From NCBI GenBank assembly GCA_905235695.1, contig CAJOMW010000075.1, positions 1 through 5,770 of the forward strand: DNA of 5,770 bases. The letters are read 5' to 3'. The position numbers were made by a program, and so were the translations under genes. This stretch comes from an uncultured Clostridia bacterium. Its GTDB lineage: Bacteria; Bacillota; Clostridia; Oscillospirales; CAG-382. This document shows positions 5,380-5,770 of this stretch, one piece after another (within the stretch, counting starts at the first letter, position 1; each line of letters opens with the position of its first letter). A model generated the notes under the pieces. The model was not told the origin of the DNA. It searched no databases and saw nothing but the letters and a program-made list of their open reading frames with translations.

Positions 5380-5728
5380 GGGGGCGTAAAGGTTTCGACG
5401 GGGATTTTGAAGTACGGTAAGCGAGCAGAGGCGCAGAACTCTTTAAAAGCTGCAATTTTTAAAAATAAACGCTAACGATAATTTAGCATACGCTGCCTAA
5501 TTAAGGCAACCGTCATACCTGCGAGTACTGCGGCGCGGGATATGGCGTGACACAGCAGTGAACGTGAACGTGCCTAAGCTTTGCGGCACGGCATGAACTT
5601 ATGAAGCTACCGGACCTATCCGCCTGACTGCCGGCGGAAGGCGAGGGAAGTTTATAGACGGTCTACGCTCGTAGAAAGCTGTATGGAGGAATTTTCGGAC
5701 AGGAGTTCGACTCTCCTCGCTTCCACCA
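5380..5728 (+). ncRNA. ssrA: Transfer-messenger RNA (tmRNA), complete, one-piece
   Basis: tmRNA acts as both tRNA and mRNA: charged with alanine, it rescues stalled ribosomes and encodes a degradation tag. The 5' end GGGGGCG (5380-5386), followed by TAAAGGTTTCGACGGGG, matches the conserved tmRNA start. It pairs with CGCTTCC (5718-5724), including the G3-U pair used by alanyl-tRNA synthetase, and CCA is encoded (5726-5728). The T arm is AGGAG (5701-5705), loop TTCGACT, CTCCT (5713-5717). The tag frame begins at GCT 5471 and reads ANDNLAYAA, then TAA (5498-5500), with a GCCT/AGGC hairpin just after it. The 349-base length is typical. The 5' end lies 4 bases after the smpB stop, so the RNA is most likely cut from a shared transcript by RNase P. 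Confidence 0.97.
5471..5500 (+). other. tmRNA proteolysis-tag reading frame (ANDNLAYAA)
   Basis: Nine codons, GCT AAC GAT AAT TTA GCA TAC GCT GCC, followed by TAA. With the alanine brought by the tmRNA itself, the tag added to stalled proteins would be A-ANDNLAYAA. The ANDN start fits clostridial tags. The end is AYAA rather than the common ALAA; the last two alanines needed by ClpXP are kept. The resume codon is assigned by analogy with other tmRNAs. Confidence 0.88.
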
Positions 5729-5733
5729 AAGAG

Positions 5734-5766
5734 AAAATCCTGTCGACGAATGTTGGCAGGATTTTT
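5734..5766 (+). terminator. Rho-independent terminator after ssrA
   Basis: AAAATCCTG (5734-5742) pairs with CAGGATTTT (5757-5765), extendable by a T-G and a C-G pair inward, and the 3' arm ends in a run of five T (5762-5766). It lies 5 bases after the CCA end and closes the smpB-ssrA unit. Confidence 0.9.
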
Positions 5767-5770
5767 GCTT

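Noticed and set aside
1..5770. CRISPR array, insertion sequence or phage genes
   Set aside because: No spaced direct repeats, transposase, integrase or terminal inverted repeats are visible. The intact ssrA 3' end, a common integration site, is followed directly by its own terminator, with no sign of an att duplication in the window.

Overview
The window looks like part of a chromosome from an anaerobic low-to-mid-GC Firmicute, most likely a gut Clostridia of the Ruminococcaceae/Oscillospiraceae type. This rests on strong AGGAGG-type ribosome sites, sigma-A promoters with TATAAT boxes, a VanY-type carboxypeptidase, and a clostridial-style smpB-ssrA pair. The taxonomic call is inference from gene style, not from a database match.

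Layout. Positions 1-701 hold two minus-strand genes, a six-helix membrane protein followed by the N-terminal part of a HAD-family phosphatase that runs off the window edge. Positions 702-860 are a divergent promoter region with two well-formed sigma-A promoters and an inverted repeat over one -35 box. Positions 861-2096 encode a cytoplasmic (beta/alpha)8 glycosidase-like protein. After a 125-base leader region with a strong hairpin and an 8-codon open frame comes a plus-strand operon (2222-4743): a membrane-anchored VanY-type D,D-carboxypeptidase, a hotdog-fold acyl-CoA thioesterase, and an unusual membrane protein. That last protein joins a degenerate ImmA/IrrE-like domain inside the cell to an external Cys-rich domain. 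The operon ends in a clear rho-independent terminator (4747-4776). Positions 4841-5770 are the ribosome-rescue module: promoter, smpB, ssrA (tmRNA, complete with CCA) only 4 bases after smpB, and a terminator.

How the genes work together. SmpB and tmRNA form the trans-translation system that frees stalled ribosomes and tags unfinished proteins. The tag read here is ANDNLAYAA. The carboxypeptidase trims peptidoglycan stem peptides outside the membrane. Its operon partners have no obvious shared pathway with it, though two of the three products are predicted to be anchored in the membrane with domains facing outward. The most unusual items are the pseudo-protease membrane fusion protein (3661-4743), the carboxypeptidase leader hairpin with a bypassed or coupled ribosome site (2183-2230), and the glycosidase-like barrel that lacks the expected second catalytic glutamate.
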